From contig NZ_FNEG01000006.1 of the NCBI RefSeq assembly GCF_900100075.1, positions 186,001 through 250,000 on the forward strand: a DNA stretch of 64,000 nucleotides, given 5' to 3'. Every line of letters starts with the position of its first letter. Position 1 is the stretch's first letter. Positions 44,315 to 54,100 of the stretch are shown here, piece by piece. The DNA is from Chryseobacterium jejuense. Its GTDB lineage: Bacteria > Bacteroidota > Bacteroidia > Flavobacteriales > Weeksellaceae. A model generated the notes under the pieces. That model searched no databases. It had not been told where the DNA came from and saw nothing but the letters and a program-made list of their open reading frames with translations. The position numbers were made by a program, and so were the translations under genes.

Positions 44315-45007
44315 ATGGCAAAATTGACTAAAAAGCAAAAGGAAGCTTTAAGCAAAGTAGAAAAAGGAAGAATCTATAACCTTGAAGAAGGTTCAGCTCT
44401 TGTAAAAGAAGTGAACACTGCAAAGTTTGATGCTTCTGTAGATATCGCTGTAAGATTAGGTGTAGACCCAAGAAAAGCAAACCAAATGGTAAGAGGTGTT
44501 GTATCTCTTCCTCACGGTACTGGTAAAGATGTTAAAGTTTTGGCTTTAGTAACTCCAGATAAAGAAGCAGAAGCTAAAGCTGCTGGTGCTGATTATGTAG
44601 GTCTTGACGAATATTTACAAAAAATTAAAGATGGTTGGACAGACGTTGACGTTATCGTTACGATGCCAGCTGTAATGGGTAAATTAGGTCCATTAGGTAG
44701 AGTATTAGGTCCAAGAGGTTTAATGCCAAACCCTAAATCAGGAACTGTAACAATGGAAATTGGTAAAGCAGTAACTGAAGTGAAAGCAGGTAAAATTGAT
44801 TTCAAAGTAGACAAGTATGGTATCATCCACGCTGGTATTGGTAAAGTATCTTTCGATGCTGCTAAGATCAAAGAAAATGCGCAGGAATTGATCTCTACAT
44901 TGATCAAAATGAAGCCAACTGCTGCTAAAGGAACTTATGTGAAGTCTATCTATTTGTCTTCTACAATGAGCCCAGGTATTGCAATTGATACTAAATCTGT
45001 TAACTAA
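44315..45007 (+). CDS. rplA: 50S ribosomal protein L1
   Basis: The 230-residue L1-stalk protein also commonly acts as a translational repressor of its own operon. It contains VRLGVDPRKANQMVRG, LPHGTGK and the MGKLGPLGRVLGPRGLMPNPK signature. Length is normal. It is 11 bases after rplK and 17 before rplJ. Confidence 0.97.
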   Translation: MAKLTKKQKEALSKVEKGRIYNLEEGSALVKEVNTAKFDASVDIAVRLGVDPRKANQMVRGVVSLPHGTGKDVKVLALVTPDKEAEAKAAGADYVGLDEYLQKIKDGWTDVDVIVTMPAVMGKLGPLGRVLGPRGLMPNPKSGTVTMEIGKAVTEVKAGKIDFKVDKYGIIHAGIGKVSFDAAKIKENAQELISTLIKMKPTAAKGTYVKSIYLSSTMSPGIAIDTKSVN

Positions 45008-45024
45008 TAATAATCCTTAAGACA

Positions 45025-45612
45025 ATGACAAAAGACCAAAAAGTTGTAGCAATACAAGAGATCAAAGATTTGCTTCAGGATGCAAAAGTAGTATACGTAG
45101 CAGATTTAGACGGTTTGAACGCTGGTAAATCTTCTGATTTCAGAAGACAAGCTTTCAAGCAAAACATCAAAGTAAAAGTTGTTAAAAATACACTTTTACA
45201 GAAAGCAATGGAGCAAATTGAAGGAGTAGATTACTCTGAAATGTTCCCTACTTTCAAAGGAAACTCAGCGTTGATGATTGCTGATACAGCAAACGCTCCT
45301 GCTAAGTTAATCCAAGGATTCAGAAAGAAAGAAGAAAAGCCAGCTTTAAAGTCTGCTTTTGTTCAAGAAACTTTCTACTTAGGTGACAACAACCTAGACA
45401 TGTTGGCTAACATCAAGTCTAGAGAAGAAATGATCGGTGAAATCATCGGATTACTTCAGTCTCCAATCCAAAGAGTTGTTTCTGCTCTTCAAAACAAACC
45501 TGAAACTGTAGAAGCTAAAGCTGAAGAAGCTGCTCCTGTAGTTGAAGAAACTCCTGCTGCTGAAGCTCCAGAAGCTGCTGCAGAAAGCACTGAAGAAACA
45601 AGTGCTGAATAA
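45025..45612 (+). CDS. rplJ: 50S ribosomal protein L10
   Basis: The 195-residue stalk base protein binds L7/L12 dimers. The N-terminal RNA-binding part (VVAIQEIKDLLQDAKVVYVADLDGL, split here by DAK) is followed by FRRQAFKQNIKVKVVKNTLL. The C-terminal extension is rich in Ala and Glu (AEEAAPVVEETPAAEAPEAA), about 20 residues longer than E. coli L10 and typical of flavobacteria. Confidence 0.96.
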   Translation: MTKDQKVVAIQEIKDLLQDAKVVYVADLDGLNAGKSSDFRRQAFKQNIKVKVVKNTLLQKAMEQIEGVDYSEMFPTFKGNSALMIADTANAPAKLIQGFRKKEEKPALKSAFVQETFYLGDNNLDMLANIKSREEMIGEIIGLLQSPIQRVVSALQNKPETVEAKAEEAAPVVEETPAAEAPEAAAESTEETSAE

Positions 45613-45658
45613 TTACACTCAAGAAATTAAATAAATAATCAACAAAAACATTACAACA

Positions 45659-46027
45659 ATGTCAGATTTAAAAAATTTAGCTGAAACGCTAGTAAACCTA
45701 ACTGTAAAAGACGTAAACGAATTAGCTACTATCCTTAAGGATGAGTACGGAATTGAGCCAGCTGCTGCTGCTGTAGTTGTTGCTGCAGGTGGTGCAGGTG
45801 AAGCTGCTGAAGAAAAGACTGAATTCGACGTAATTCTTAAGTCTGCAGGTGCTTCTAAATTAGCTATCGTTAAATTAGTAAAAGATTTAACTGGTGCTGG
45901 TCTTAAAGAAGCTAAAGATATCGTAGACGGAGCTCCTTCTGCTATTAAAGAAGGTGTTTCTAAAGACGAAGCTGAAGCTCTTAAGAAGCAATTAGAAGAA
46001 GCTGGTGCTGAAGTAGAATTGAAATAA
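45659..46027 (+). CDS. rplL: 50S ribosomal protein L7/L12
   Basis: The 122-residue acidic stalk protein recruits translational GTPases. The N-terminal dimerisation helix includes LAETLVNLTVKDVNELATIL. An Ala-rich hinge (AAAAVVVAAGGAGEAA) links it to the C-terminal factor-binding domain with KLAIVKLVKDLTGAGLKEAK. It ends the rplKAJL segment; the terminator is at 46050-46081. Confidence 0.97.
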   Translation: MSDLKNLAETLVNLTVKDVNELATILKDEYGIEPAAAAVVVAAGGAGEAAEEKTEFDVILKSAGASKLAIVKLVKDLTGAGLKEAKDIVDGAPSAIKEGVSKDEAEALKKQLEEAGAEVELK

Positions 46028-46049
46028 TTTCAATTTTATTATAAATATA

Positions 46050-46081
46050 AGAAGCCTGAGCATTTGCTCAGGCTTTTTTTG
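46050..46081 (+). terminator. Terminator after rplL
   Basis: AAGCCTGAGCA (46052-46062) pairs with TGCTCAGGCTT (46065-46075) around TT, followed by a T run. It separates rplKAJL from rpoBC. Confidence 0.92.
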
Positions 46082-46270
46082 TTGTTAACATGAAATAAAA
46101 CATACATTTTATTTATAAATGTATTTGAATATTCTTACAGCGTATTGCGTTATATTTTATTATCATTATCTATTTGATAATTATTAATATGATATTTTGG
46201 TTAAAATATTTATATTGAATAAATTTAATGAATTTTTTTTATTAAAATATTGTTTTGTTTGAAAAAGTAT

Positions 46271-46279
46271 TATATTTGC
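46271..46279 (+). promoter_or_regulatory. Strong -7 box before the 165-residue unknown gene
   Basis: TATATTTGC matches TAnnTTTGC exactly, 20 bases before the TTG start at 46300. A clear -33 TTTG at the right distance is absent. Confidence 0.5.
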
Positions 46280-46299
46280 AATAATAAAAAACACAACAA

Positions 46300-46797
46300 T
46301 TGGATAGAAATTATTTTCTTTCCTATGGTCAAATAGTATTTCTTCTGCTATTGTCGGCTATAGGAAAACTAAATACAAGCATTATGTCTGTCGCAGTAGA
46401 CATTCCCCAGTTGCTGCACTATACAGATAGTAATGATACTAATCTTTACCCATACTTATCTGATACGTTTTCACAGGAACTAGTGAGTCCCCTGGGATTT
46501 AGTGTTTATCGTCATACAAACATTAATGATGATTTTCAATATCTTGCTGTTGAAAACGCATTACAAGGTAATGTGCCAATTGTTAATGACAGAGATTATT
46601 TTCTTTTACCTGTGAAGGATCTAAAATCTATTTCGGTCTTGAATAAATGGAGAATAATAAATTTTGCTGACCATTCGGATGTATTGGGTGTAATAAAGCA
46701 GGTTAAGAGGTTTTACGTGAACTCTGTTAAACTGATTGATGGTTTTAAGTTTATCATTAAAATCCCTGATAAACTGATGAGTACCTCTATAAAATAA
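46300..46797 (+). CDS. Hypothetical protein, unrecognised, TTG start
   Basis: The 165-residue frame starts at TTG, in an A-rich context (AACACAACAA upstream) and 20 bases after a good -7 box. An in-frame ATG at 46384 would remove the first 28 residues, including the hydrophobic stretch IVFLLLLSAIGKL, which could be a signal or anchor. I recognise no domain. The body is Asp/Asn-rich with LLPVKDLKSISVLNKW and VKQVKRFYVNSVKL-like basic segments. It precedes the YadA-head-like gene by 117 bases and may belong to that unit. Coding status is probable rather than certain. Confidence 0.45.
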   Translation: MDRNYFLSYGQIVFLLLLSAIGKLNTSIMSVAVDIPQLLHYTDSNDTNLYPYLSDTFSQELVSPLGFSVYRHTNINDDFQYLAVENALQGNVPIVNDRDYFLLPVKDLKSISVLNKWRIINFADHSDVLGVIKQVKRFYVNSVKLIDGFKFIIKIPDKLMSTSIK

Positions 46798-46914
46798 TAT
46801 TTCTGATTTTTTACGGTTCCTTGTGGAGTTTCATTTACAGTTTTAAATGAAATAGCTATTGAACTGTCCTTTCTAAAAAACAAACACAAAAAAAACAACA
46901 AATATCAACTAACA

Positions 46915-48069
46915 ATGAAAAACAAATTATTCACTCTAGCACTTTTATCTGTCGGTGTTTCTATATCTGCACAGGTTGGGATTAATGTAGGACAGCCGCA
47001 GGCTAGTCTTGATGTGATGGGCTTTCCATCAGATGCAAATAAACTTGATGGAGTTATTGCTCCAAGACTTACAGGAGTACAGCTGAAAGCTAAGAACTAT
47101 ACTGCTGCTCAAACAGGAGCTATAGTATATGTTACTGTTGTGGAGGCAGCTCCTAACGGACAAACGGTAAATGTTATAGCACCCGGTTACTATTATTTTG
47201 ATGGTTCAAAATGGGGGAACTTAAATGCAGACTGGCGTACAGTGGGAAATAGTGGTACAGTAGCTACTTCTTCAACGTTAGGAACAGATATTTCCACTGG
47301 AAATTATTTAGGAACAAGCGATGGACAAAATCTGGTGCTGGCTACCCAAAAAAATGTAAAAGCAATACTTGATGTAGACGGAACGCTGCAAGGAGGAAAT
47401 GCTAATGATGCATCTGGGCCTTATGCTGCTTTTTCCTGGGGATCAAATAATACAACCAATTCAACATCATCCAATGTTGCTATTGGAAGAAATAATACGG
47501 CAACTGCGATTAACGCTAATTTCCCGGCATTAGCTATTGGAGCCAATAACTCAGCTACCAGCGGAGCAAAGATTATTGGAAATTTAAACACGGCAACAGG
47601 AGCGAATCATCTTGTATTTGGAAACTCCAATACTGTGAGTGGCGTAGCAGGACTCACAATAGGGAATCAACATAACAATAAAGGTGGAATTGCTATAGGG
47701 AGTGGCAATACAGTAGACCCAAATAGTATTGCTGTTGGTTCTGCAAGTTCAGCTGTGGGAGGAAAAGCATATGTAATAGGGTTTTCCGGAACAGCCAATT
47801 CAGGGCAAACAGTATACGCAAACGGGACACAGGTGTTTTTTAATGAGAACAATGCTGCAACTACTAATGTAGGAATTAATATGGTTCCTAATTCAACAAA
47901 TTTTGCTGATCTGGAAGTAAGTAAAGCAATACAAATTAGAGCCAATGCAAGGCCAACCTGTGATGCCTCAAATGCAGGAACTATTATATATGAAGTATCA
48001 TCATCTGTAGGGAACTTTGTGGGATGTAGACAGACTGGAGCAAGTGCTTTTATATGGCAGATCCTTTAA
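46915..48069 (+). CDS. Exported QVGIN-motif protein with YadA-head-like repeats
   Basis: The 384-residue exported protein has a signal peptide at about 1-19 (ending SAQ), followed by VGINVGQPQASLDVMG. Residues about 190-290 hold YadA/Hia-head-like 14-residue beta-roll turns: NVAIGRNNTATA, ALAIGANNSATS, GIAIGSGNTVDP and SIAVGSASSAVG. A final conserved segment ends NAGTIIYEVSSSVGNFVGC followed by a Trp-containing C-terminus. Such repeats form trimeric needles in adhesins and tail fibres. There is neither a T9SS tail nor a YadA membrane anchor. Probable cell-surface or secreted fibre-like protein; the role is unknown. Confidence 0.82.
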   Translation: MKNKLFTLALLSVGVSISAQVGINVGQPQASLDVMGFPSDANKLDGVIAPRLTGVQLKAKNYTAAQTGAIVYVTVVEAAPNGQTVNVIAPGYYYFDGSKWGNLNADWRTVGNSGTVATSSTLGTDISTGNYLGTSDGQNLVLATQKNVKAILDVDGTLQGGNANDASGPYAAFSWGSNNTTNSTSSNVAIGRNNTATAINANFPALAIGANNSATSGAKIIGNLNTATGANHLVFGNSNTVSGVAGLTIGNQHNNKGGIAIGSGNTVDPNSIAVGSASSAVGGKAYVIGFSGTANSGQTVYANGTQVFFNENNAATTNVGINMVPNSTNFADLEVSKAIQIRANARPTCDASNAGTIIYEVSSSVGNFVGCRQTGASAFIWQIL

Positions 48070-48113
48070 TGTAATTAAAAAATAGAAACACAAACTTTAT
48101 AAAACAATAAAAA

Positions 48114-50714
48114 ATGACCAAAAAATTATTCGAGAAACTAACCGCAGTCCTTATGACTTTCATAATGTCTGCTGTAGTTTTTGCCCAACAGGGCTATGAG
48201 CCTATCCGTGGGATGGGAGTAGAAGCAAAACCAGTGAATAACTCGGGAATTTGCCTAGCATGTTATAGCGGAAGTATGAATCCGGTGGTGGATGCCAGTC
48301 TGGATAACAGTGTGAATATGGGGAATTTCGCATCTTTAATAAGTGGAAATGGAATCTCTGTAAAAAATAATAATACCACTTATCCGGCAGGATATATTAC
48401 TGGATTTAATGTAGATCTTGGAACGAGCTTTATCACGATTGATCTTTTAAGTTCATTAAGAATCAGTACTTATAAAAATGGAGTTCTTCAGGAAACCACT
48501 ACAAGCAGTACGCTTTTATCAGTGCCGGCATTTGGGGGAAGTAAAAACAGAATATTCTTACATTTTAAGACTTCCAAAGAGTTTAATGAAGTGAGATTAT
48601 ACCAAACCAATGTTCTTTCTGTATTCAGTGCAATGAATGTGTATTATGCATTTGCATTTGATCCAGCCAGAGTACCGGTAGACAACAATGGAATTTGTGA
48701 TGATATTATTGCAGGAAGTGGTGTAGATGGTAATGTGTCCGGAAGCAGTAGTTTCCTTGCTCCTCTTTCTTATGTTCAGAACAAAGAAAATATAGGGGAT
48801 GGAAATAAAAATTCTTTCGGGAAAGTAGTTCTTCCTATAGGATTATTAGGATCTTATTCAGTAGGAGTTTTAGACAAAAATCAGGTGTATCCTGCAGGAA
48901 ACAGAACTGGGTTTGTTATTGAGCCTGATGATCAGGGGAAATTATTAAGTGCTGAATTTTTAAAGAATATTACAATTGAAACTTATTTGTTTGGTCAGCT
49001 TCAGGATTCAAGACAACTTTCAGATGGTGGAGGATTGATCAATATTAAAGTTCTAGGATATGGTTCAGGAAAACAGAAATTAACTTTAACAACCACTAAA
49101 CCTTTCAATGAAGTAAGATTAAAGATTACTCAGACGGTAGGATTTAATTTGGGAGCACTTAAAGTGTTTTATGCTTTCGAAGAGCCGATTTCTTGTGAAT
49201 GTGATGATAAAATTCAGACCAGCGGATCAGCGGTGCCTGGAAATCTAGTAACAGGATCAAGCTGGACATCAGGACCTGGATTCTTAGGCCTTATCTTAGC
49301 CAAAATGACAAATCCGGAAGCTATTGTGGATAACAATCCATCCAATTATGCAACAGCAACAGTTCCGGCTGCATCTATCTTCAGTATTTTTTCAGCATTT
49401 GCAACCGTAAGCAGCAATAGTATGTTGCCTGCTAATACAATGACTGGATTTACTGTAGAAAAAGCAGGAAACCTTCTTGGGGTAAGCGTTCTTGAAAATA
49501 TTACAGTAACATTATATAATGGAAACTCTGTAACAGATACTTTTACAAGCTCAGGAAGTCTTATTAGTGGAAATTTCTTTACAACGAATTCCAATAAATT
49601 TTATGTAGGAGGAAAGGCTACAAAACCTTTTAACAGAATGAAAATTACCTTCAATAGCGGTACAGCTGTTCGTATTCCTCAGAATTATTATATCTATAAT
49701 GCATTTGCTAGTAAAGATGATGATAATGACGGTGTTCCAAACTGCTTCGATCGTTGTCCTAATGGTGATGATAGTATAGATAATAATGGTAACGGTATTC
49801 CGGATTGTGCAGAAGGATGTACAGTAGTGAATGACAAATCGCCAACATTAGATACCGATGGTGATGGTGTTGTAGATGCTTGTGATTTTGACTCTGACAA
49901 TGATGGTATTCCGGATTCAATTGAAGATTTTGATAAGAATGCTAAATTTGAAGATGATGATTTAGAGGGAGATATCTTAATTACTCCTGTCTTGGGAGAT
50001 GCTGTTCCAAATTATCGTGATCTGGATTCTGATAACGATGGAATTTTAGATCTATTTGAATCAGGTATTCCGATCTCAGTGATTAACCAGATAGATGCAG
50101 ATCATAATGGTATTATTGATAATGGTGTTGCAGTAGGTAAAAACGGTCTAGCCGATGTATTGGAAACATATCCGGATTCCGGAACTTTAAAATATCCAAT
50201 TAGAAATGTGGATGGAGATAATACTCCTGATTTCCTTGATATTACTTCAAATGGTTCAGACTTTGACCTGTATAAGATAGGAAAAGGTAACCTTGATACA
50301 TTGGGTGGTGGATTTATCTCTACAATTAATGATGGTGATAAAGATGGTATTCAGGCAGTTGTAGATACAGACCTTGTGAAGAGAGGAGCACCGAATTCTC
50401 CACTTTCACCATACGCTTCATTGCTTAAAAATGCATTGACAGCGACAGCAAAAACTTCTGGAACTTCAGAAATAAAACAAGCTGCTAATGATGTGAAGAT
50501 TTACCCTAACCCTGTTAAAGCTGGAGAAAGCCTTATGGTGACAGCTTCGGAAGAAGGAACGTACACATTGTTCTCAGCAGAAGGAAAAGCGGTGAAGTCT
50601 GATAAATTCTCTGCACGTACAGGTATTGATACCGCATCATTGCCTACAGGGGTTTATATCATTAAGATTGAAACCAAATCAACAGTGAAATCTTATAAGG
50701 TTATTGTAAAATAA
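48114..50714 (+). CDS. T9SS type A secreted protein with thrombospondin type 3 repeats
   Basis: The 866-residue protein has a signal peptide at about 1-25 (ending FAQ). Three repeats of about 160-180 residues each have an SGxxxPG/N and FNEVRL-like core (FNEVRLYQTN, FNEVRLKITQ, FNRMKITFNS). An acidic calcium-binding TSP3 region runs from about residue 535 to 645 (DDDNDGVPNCFDRC, DTDGDGVVDACDFDSDNDG). The C-terminus (VKIYPNPVKAGES, YTLFSAEGKAV, PTGVYIIKIETK) is a T9SS type A sorting domain. It lies 44 bases after the QVGIN/YadA-head gene, so the two probably form one unit, closed at 50735-50765. Confidence 0.9.
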   Translation: MTKKLFEKLTAVLMTFIMSAVVFAQQGYEPIRGMGVEAKPVNNSGICLACYSGSMNPVVDASLDNSVNMGNFASLISGNGISVKNNNTTYPAGYITGFNVDLGTSFITIDLLSSLRISTYKNGVLQETTTSSTLLSVPAFGGSKNRIFLHFKTSKEFNEVRLYQTNVLSVFSAMNVYYAFAFDPARVPVDNNGICDDIIAGSGVDGNVSGSSSFLAPLSYVQNKENIGDGNKNSFGKVVLPIGLLGSYSVGVLDKNQVYPAGNRTGFVIEPDDQGKLLSAEFLKNITIETYLFGQLQDSRQLSDGGGLINIKVLGYGSGKQKLTLTTTKPFNEVRLKITQTVGFNLGALKVFYAFEEPISCECDDKIQTSGSAVPGNLVTGSSWTSGPGFLGLILAKMTNPEAIVDNNPSNYATATVPAASIFSIFSAFATVSSNSMLPANTMTGFTVEKAGNLLGVSVLENITVTLYNGNSVTDTFTSSGSLISGNFFTTNSNKFYVGGKATKPFNRMKITFNSGTAVRIPQNYYIYNAFASKDDDNDGVPNCFDRCPNGDDSIDNNGNGIPDCAEGCTVVNDKSPTLDTDGDGVVDACDFDSDNDGIPDSIEDFDKNAKFEDDDLEGDILITPVLGDAVPNYRDLDSDNDGILDLFESGIPISVINQIDADHNGIIDNGVAVGKNGLADVLETYPDSGTLKYPIRNVDGDNTPDFLDITSNGSDFDLYKIGKGNLDTLGGGFISTINDGDKDGIQAVVDTDLVKRGAPNSPLSPYASLLKNALTATAKTSGTSEIKQAANDVKIYPNPVKAGESLMVTASEEGTYTLFSAEGKAVKSDKFSARTGIDTASLPTGVYIIKIETKSTVKSYKVIVK

Positions 50715-50734
50715 TTTTGTAACTTCATAATAAG

Positions 50735-50765
50735 GCGAAGGCTGCTCGTTTCGGGCAGCCTTTTT
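50735..50765 (+). terminator. Terminator after the TSP3 protein gene
   Basis: AAGGCTGCTCG pairs with GGGCAGCCTT, with a TTTC loop, followed by TTTTATTTT. Confidence 0.85.
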
Positions 50766-50795
50766 ATTTTAACAGCTTAAAAATGAGACGATTTA

Positions 50796-50828
50796 TTTGT
50801 TATTGTGGATAACTTTTTGTATCTTTGC
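50796..50828 (+). promoter_or_regulatory. Promoter of rpoBC
   Basis: TTTG (50796-50799), a 20-base spacer, and TATCTTTGC (50820-50828) match the consensus exactly. The leader to the rpoB ATG is about 325 bases. Confidence 0.85.
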
Positions 50829-51160
50829 CCCTCTTTTGGCGCGAATAATTGTTTGTAAATTTATAAAATATTGAAAATCAACTCTTTCATTGTGTAATAA
50901 CATGAAGGGGATTTCGTGTTTATAGATATTACGGGTAATACCGTCTCAAAAGTAAGAAAAATATTTTGCATTACGCTGTGAAAAGATATACCAGTGTTGC
51001 AGTTAGGAATCAGACTGTAAGAATAAAGAACAAAGAATAAAGACAATTTCTGATAGCGCCAAATATCTCTATGTCTTTTCTCTTTTCTCTTTTCTCTCCT
51101 TTTCTTTCCTGATATTTTTAAATGAATCAAAATATTTTTTAACCCTTTCTTAAAAGTTTT
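50829..51160 (+). promoter_or_regulatory. Long rpoB leader with a pyrimidine tract
   Basis: No gene is supported in this 332-base stretch. A polypyrimidine tract at about 51074-51112 has repeated TCTTTTC units, and a purine-rich AGAATAAAG-type repeat (about 51018-51045) precedes it. The two are partly complementary. No riboswitch family was recognised. The length is unusual for a Bacteroidota leader and may allow post-transcriptional control of rpoB. Confidence 0.45.
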
Positions 51161-54100
51161 ATGAGTAAAACAAAATCAACAACTCAAGGAAATCCGAGAA
51201 TTAATTTCTCATCAGCGAAAGGAAAAATTGTAACTCCAGACTTCTTGGACATCCAAATAGAGTCTTTCAGAGAATTTTTCCAGCTTGATACACTTCCTGA
51301 AGCCAGAAAGACAGAAGCTCTTTACAAGACTTTCCAAGAGAATTTCCCAATTACGGATTCAAGAAACCAATTCGTATTAGAATTCTTAGACTATCTGGTA
51401 GATTCTCCACGTTATTCAATTGATGAGTGTGTGGAAAGAGGACTTACTTATTCAGTTCCTCTAAAAGCAAGACTTAAATTGTACTGTACTGACCCGGAAC
51501 ACGAAGATTTCCAAACAGTGGTTCAGGATGTATATTTAGGTCCGGTTCCTTACATGACACCAAGTGGATCTTTCATCATCAATGGTGCTGAAAGAGTTAT
51601 TGTTACGCAGCTTCACCGTTCACCTGGTGTATTCTTCGGACAAACTTACCACGCTAACGGAACCAAACTTTACTATTCAAGAATTATCCCTTTCAAAGGA
51701 TCTTGGATGGAATTTACAACGGATATCAACAGCGTAATGTACGCGTATATCGACCGTAAGAAAAAGTTACCATTAACAACTTTATTAAGAGCTATCGGTT
51801 ACGAATCTGATAAGGATATCCTTCAGATCTTCGACCTTGCTGAAGAAGTGAAAGTTTCTAAAGCTGCCCTTAAAAAAGTAGAAGGGAGAACATTGGCTGC
51901 GAGAGTATTGAACACTTGGTTCGAAGACTTCGTAGACGAAGATACAGGTGAAGTAGTTTCTATTGAAAGAAACGAAATCATCTTGGATAGAGAAACAATC
52001 CTTGAAAAAGAACACTTAGATCTTATCTTGGATGCTGGTGTGAAATCTATCTTGATTCACAAAGAAAACAGCAATGAATTCTCTATCATCCAGAATACAT
52101 TACAAAAAGACCCTACTAACTCTGAGAAAGAGGCAGTAGAGTACATCTATCGTCAGTTAAGAAACGCAGATCCACCAGATGAGGAAACTGCAAGAGGAAT
52201 CATTGAAAAATTATTCTTCTCTGAGCAGAGATACTCTTTAGGTGAAGTAGGACGTTACAGATTGAATAAAAAATTAAGTCTAAACATCCCAACTACAACT
52301 GAAGTTCTTACAAAAGAAGATATCATTGCAATTGTAAGACACTTAATTGAGTTAGTAAACTCAAAAACTGATGTTGATGATATTGACCACTTATCTAACA
52401 GAAGAATTAAAACTGTTGGTGAGCAATTAGCAGGACAGTTCGGTGTAGGTCTTTCGAGAATTGCAAGAACAATCAAAGAGAGAATGAACGTTAGAGATAA
52501 CGAAATCTTTACTCCACTTGACCTTGTTAATGCTAAGACGTTAACATCTGTTATTAACTCGTTCTTCGGTACCAACCAGCTATCTCAGTTCATGGACCAA
52601 ACCAACCCACTATCAGAGATCACTCACAAGAGAAGATTATCTGCACTAGGGCCTGGTGGTTTATCAAGAGAAAGAGCAGGTTTCGAGGTTCGTGACGTTC
52701 ACCATACTCACTACGGAAGAATTTGTCCGATTGAAACTCCGGAAGGACCAAACATTGGTTTGATTTCATCTTTAGGTATTTATGCAAAAATCAACAACCT
52801 TGGTTTCATCGAAACTCCATATAGAAAAGTAGAAGGTGGTAAGATTGATCTTAACGCTGCTCCTATTTATCTGAATGCTGAAGACGAAGAAGATAAAGTA
52901 ATTGCTCAGGCAAACGTTGAATTAAGTGATGGTGGTGATTTCTTAACAGACAGGATTATTGCAAGATTAGATGGTGATTATCCGGTAGTGGAGCCTGCTC
53001 AGGTTAACCTTATCGACGTTGCACCAAACCAGATTTCCGGTATTTCCGCTTCATTAATTCCTTTCTTGGAGCATGATGATGCGAACCGTGCATTGATGGG
53101 ATCTAACATGATGCGTCAGGCCGTTCCTCTATTGAAGCCACAGGCTCCAGTTGTTGGTACAGGGCTTGAGCAACAAGTTGCAAGAGATTCAAGAATCTTA
53201 ATTAACGCTGAAGGTACAGGTACTGTACAGTATGTAGATGCTGACAGAATCGTTATTAAGTACGAAAGAAGCGAAGACGAAGATTTAGTACAATTTGAGT
53301 CTGCTACTAAAACATATAAACTTACTAAGTTTAGAAAAACTAACCAGAGTACAACAATTACCCTAAGACCAAACGTAAGAGTAGGTGATGTAGTGGAAAA
53401 AGGACAGGTACTTTGTGACGGTTATGCTACTGAAAAAGGAGAATTAGCTCTTGGTAGAAACTTAGTAGTAGCGTTCATGCCTTGGAAAGGATACAACTTC
53501 GAGGATGCAATCGTAATCAACGAAAAAGTTGTACGTGAAGACTGGTTTACTTCAATCCACGTAGATGAATATTCACTAGAAGTTCGTGATACTAAATTAG
53601 GTATGGAAGAACTTACTGCTGATATTCCAAACGTATCAGAAGAAGCTACTAAAGATCTTGACGAGAACGGTATGATCAGAATTGGTGCTGAAGTGAAGCC
53701 TGGAGATATCATGATTGGTAAAATTACTCCAAAAGGTGAATCTGACCCAACTCCTGAAGAAAAACTTCTTAGAGCAATCTTTGGTGATAAAGCTGGTGAT
53801 GTAAAAGATGCATCATTAAAAGCTGACTCTTCATTAAGAGGAGTTGTTATCAACAAGAAATTGTTCTCTAGAAATATTAAAGACAAAAAGAAAAGAACTG
53901 AAGAAAAACTTAGACTTGAAGAGATTGAAAATACTTACAAAGCTAAGTTTGATGAGTTGAGAAACACTTTAATTGAAAAATTAAATACACTGGTAAGCGG
54001 TAAAACTTCTCAAGGGGTACAAAATGACCTTGATGAAGAAATCATCGGTAAAGGTGTGAAGTTCACTCACAAATTATTGACTTCAGTTGAAGATTATGTA

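Noticed and set aside
50861..51130. 89-codon minus-strand frame in the rpoB leader
   Set aside because: Low-complexity Lys/Arg start derived from the pyrimidine tract; no promoter or family features.
53422..53886. 154-codon antisense frame in rpoB
   Set aside because: Antisense to conserved RpoB sequence with no independent support.
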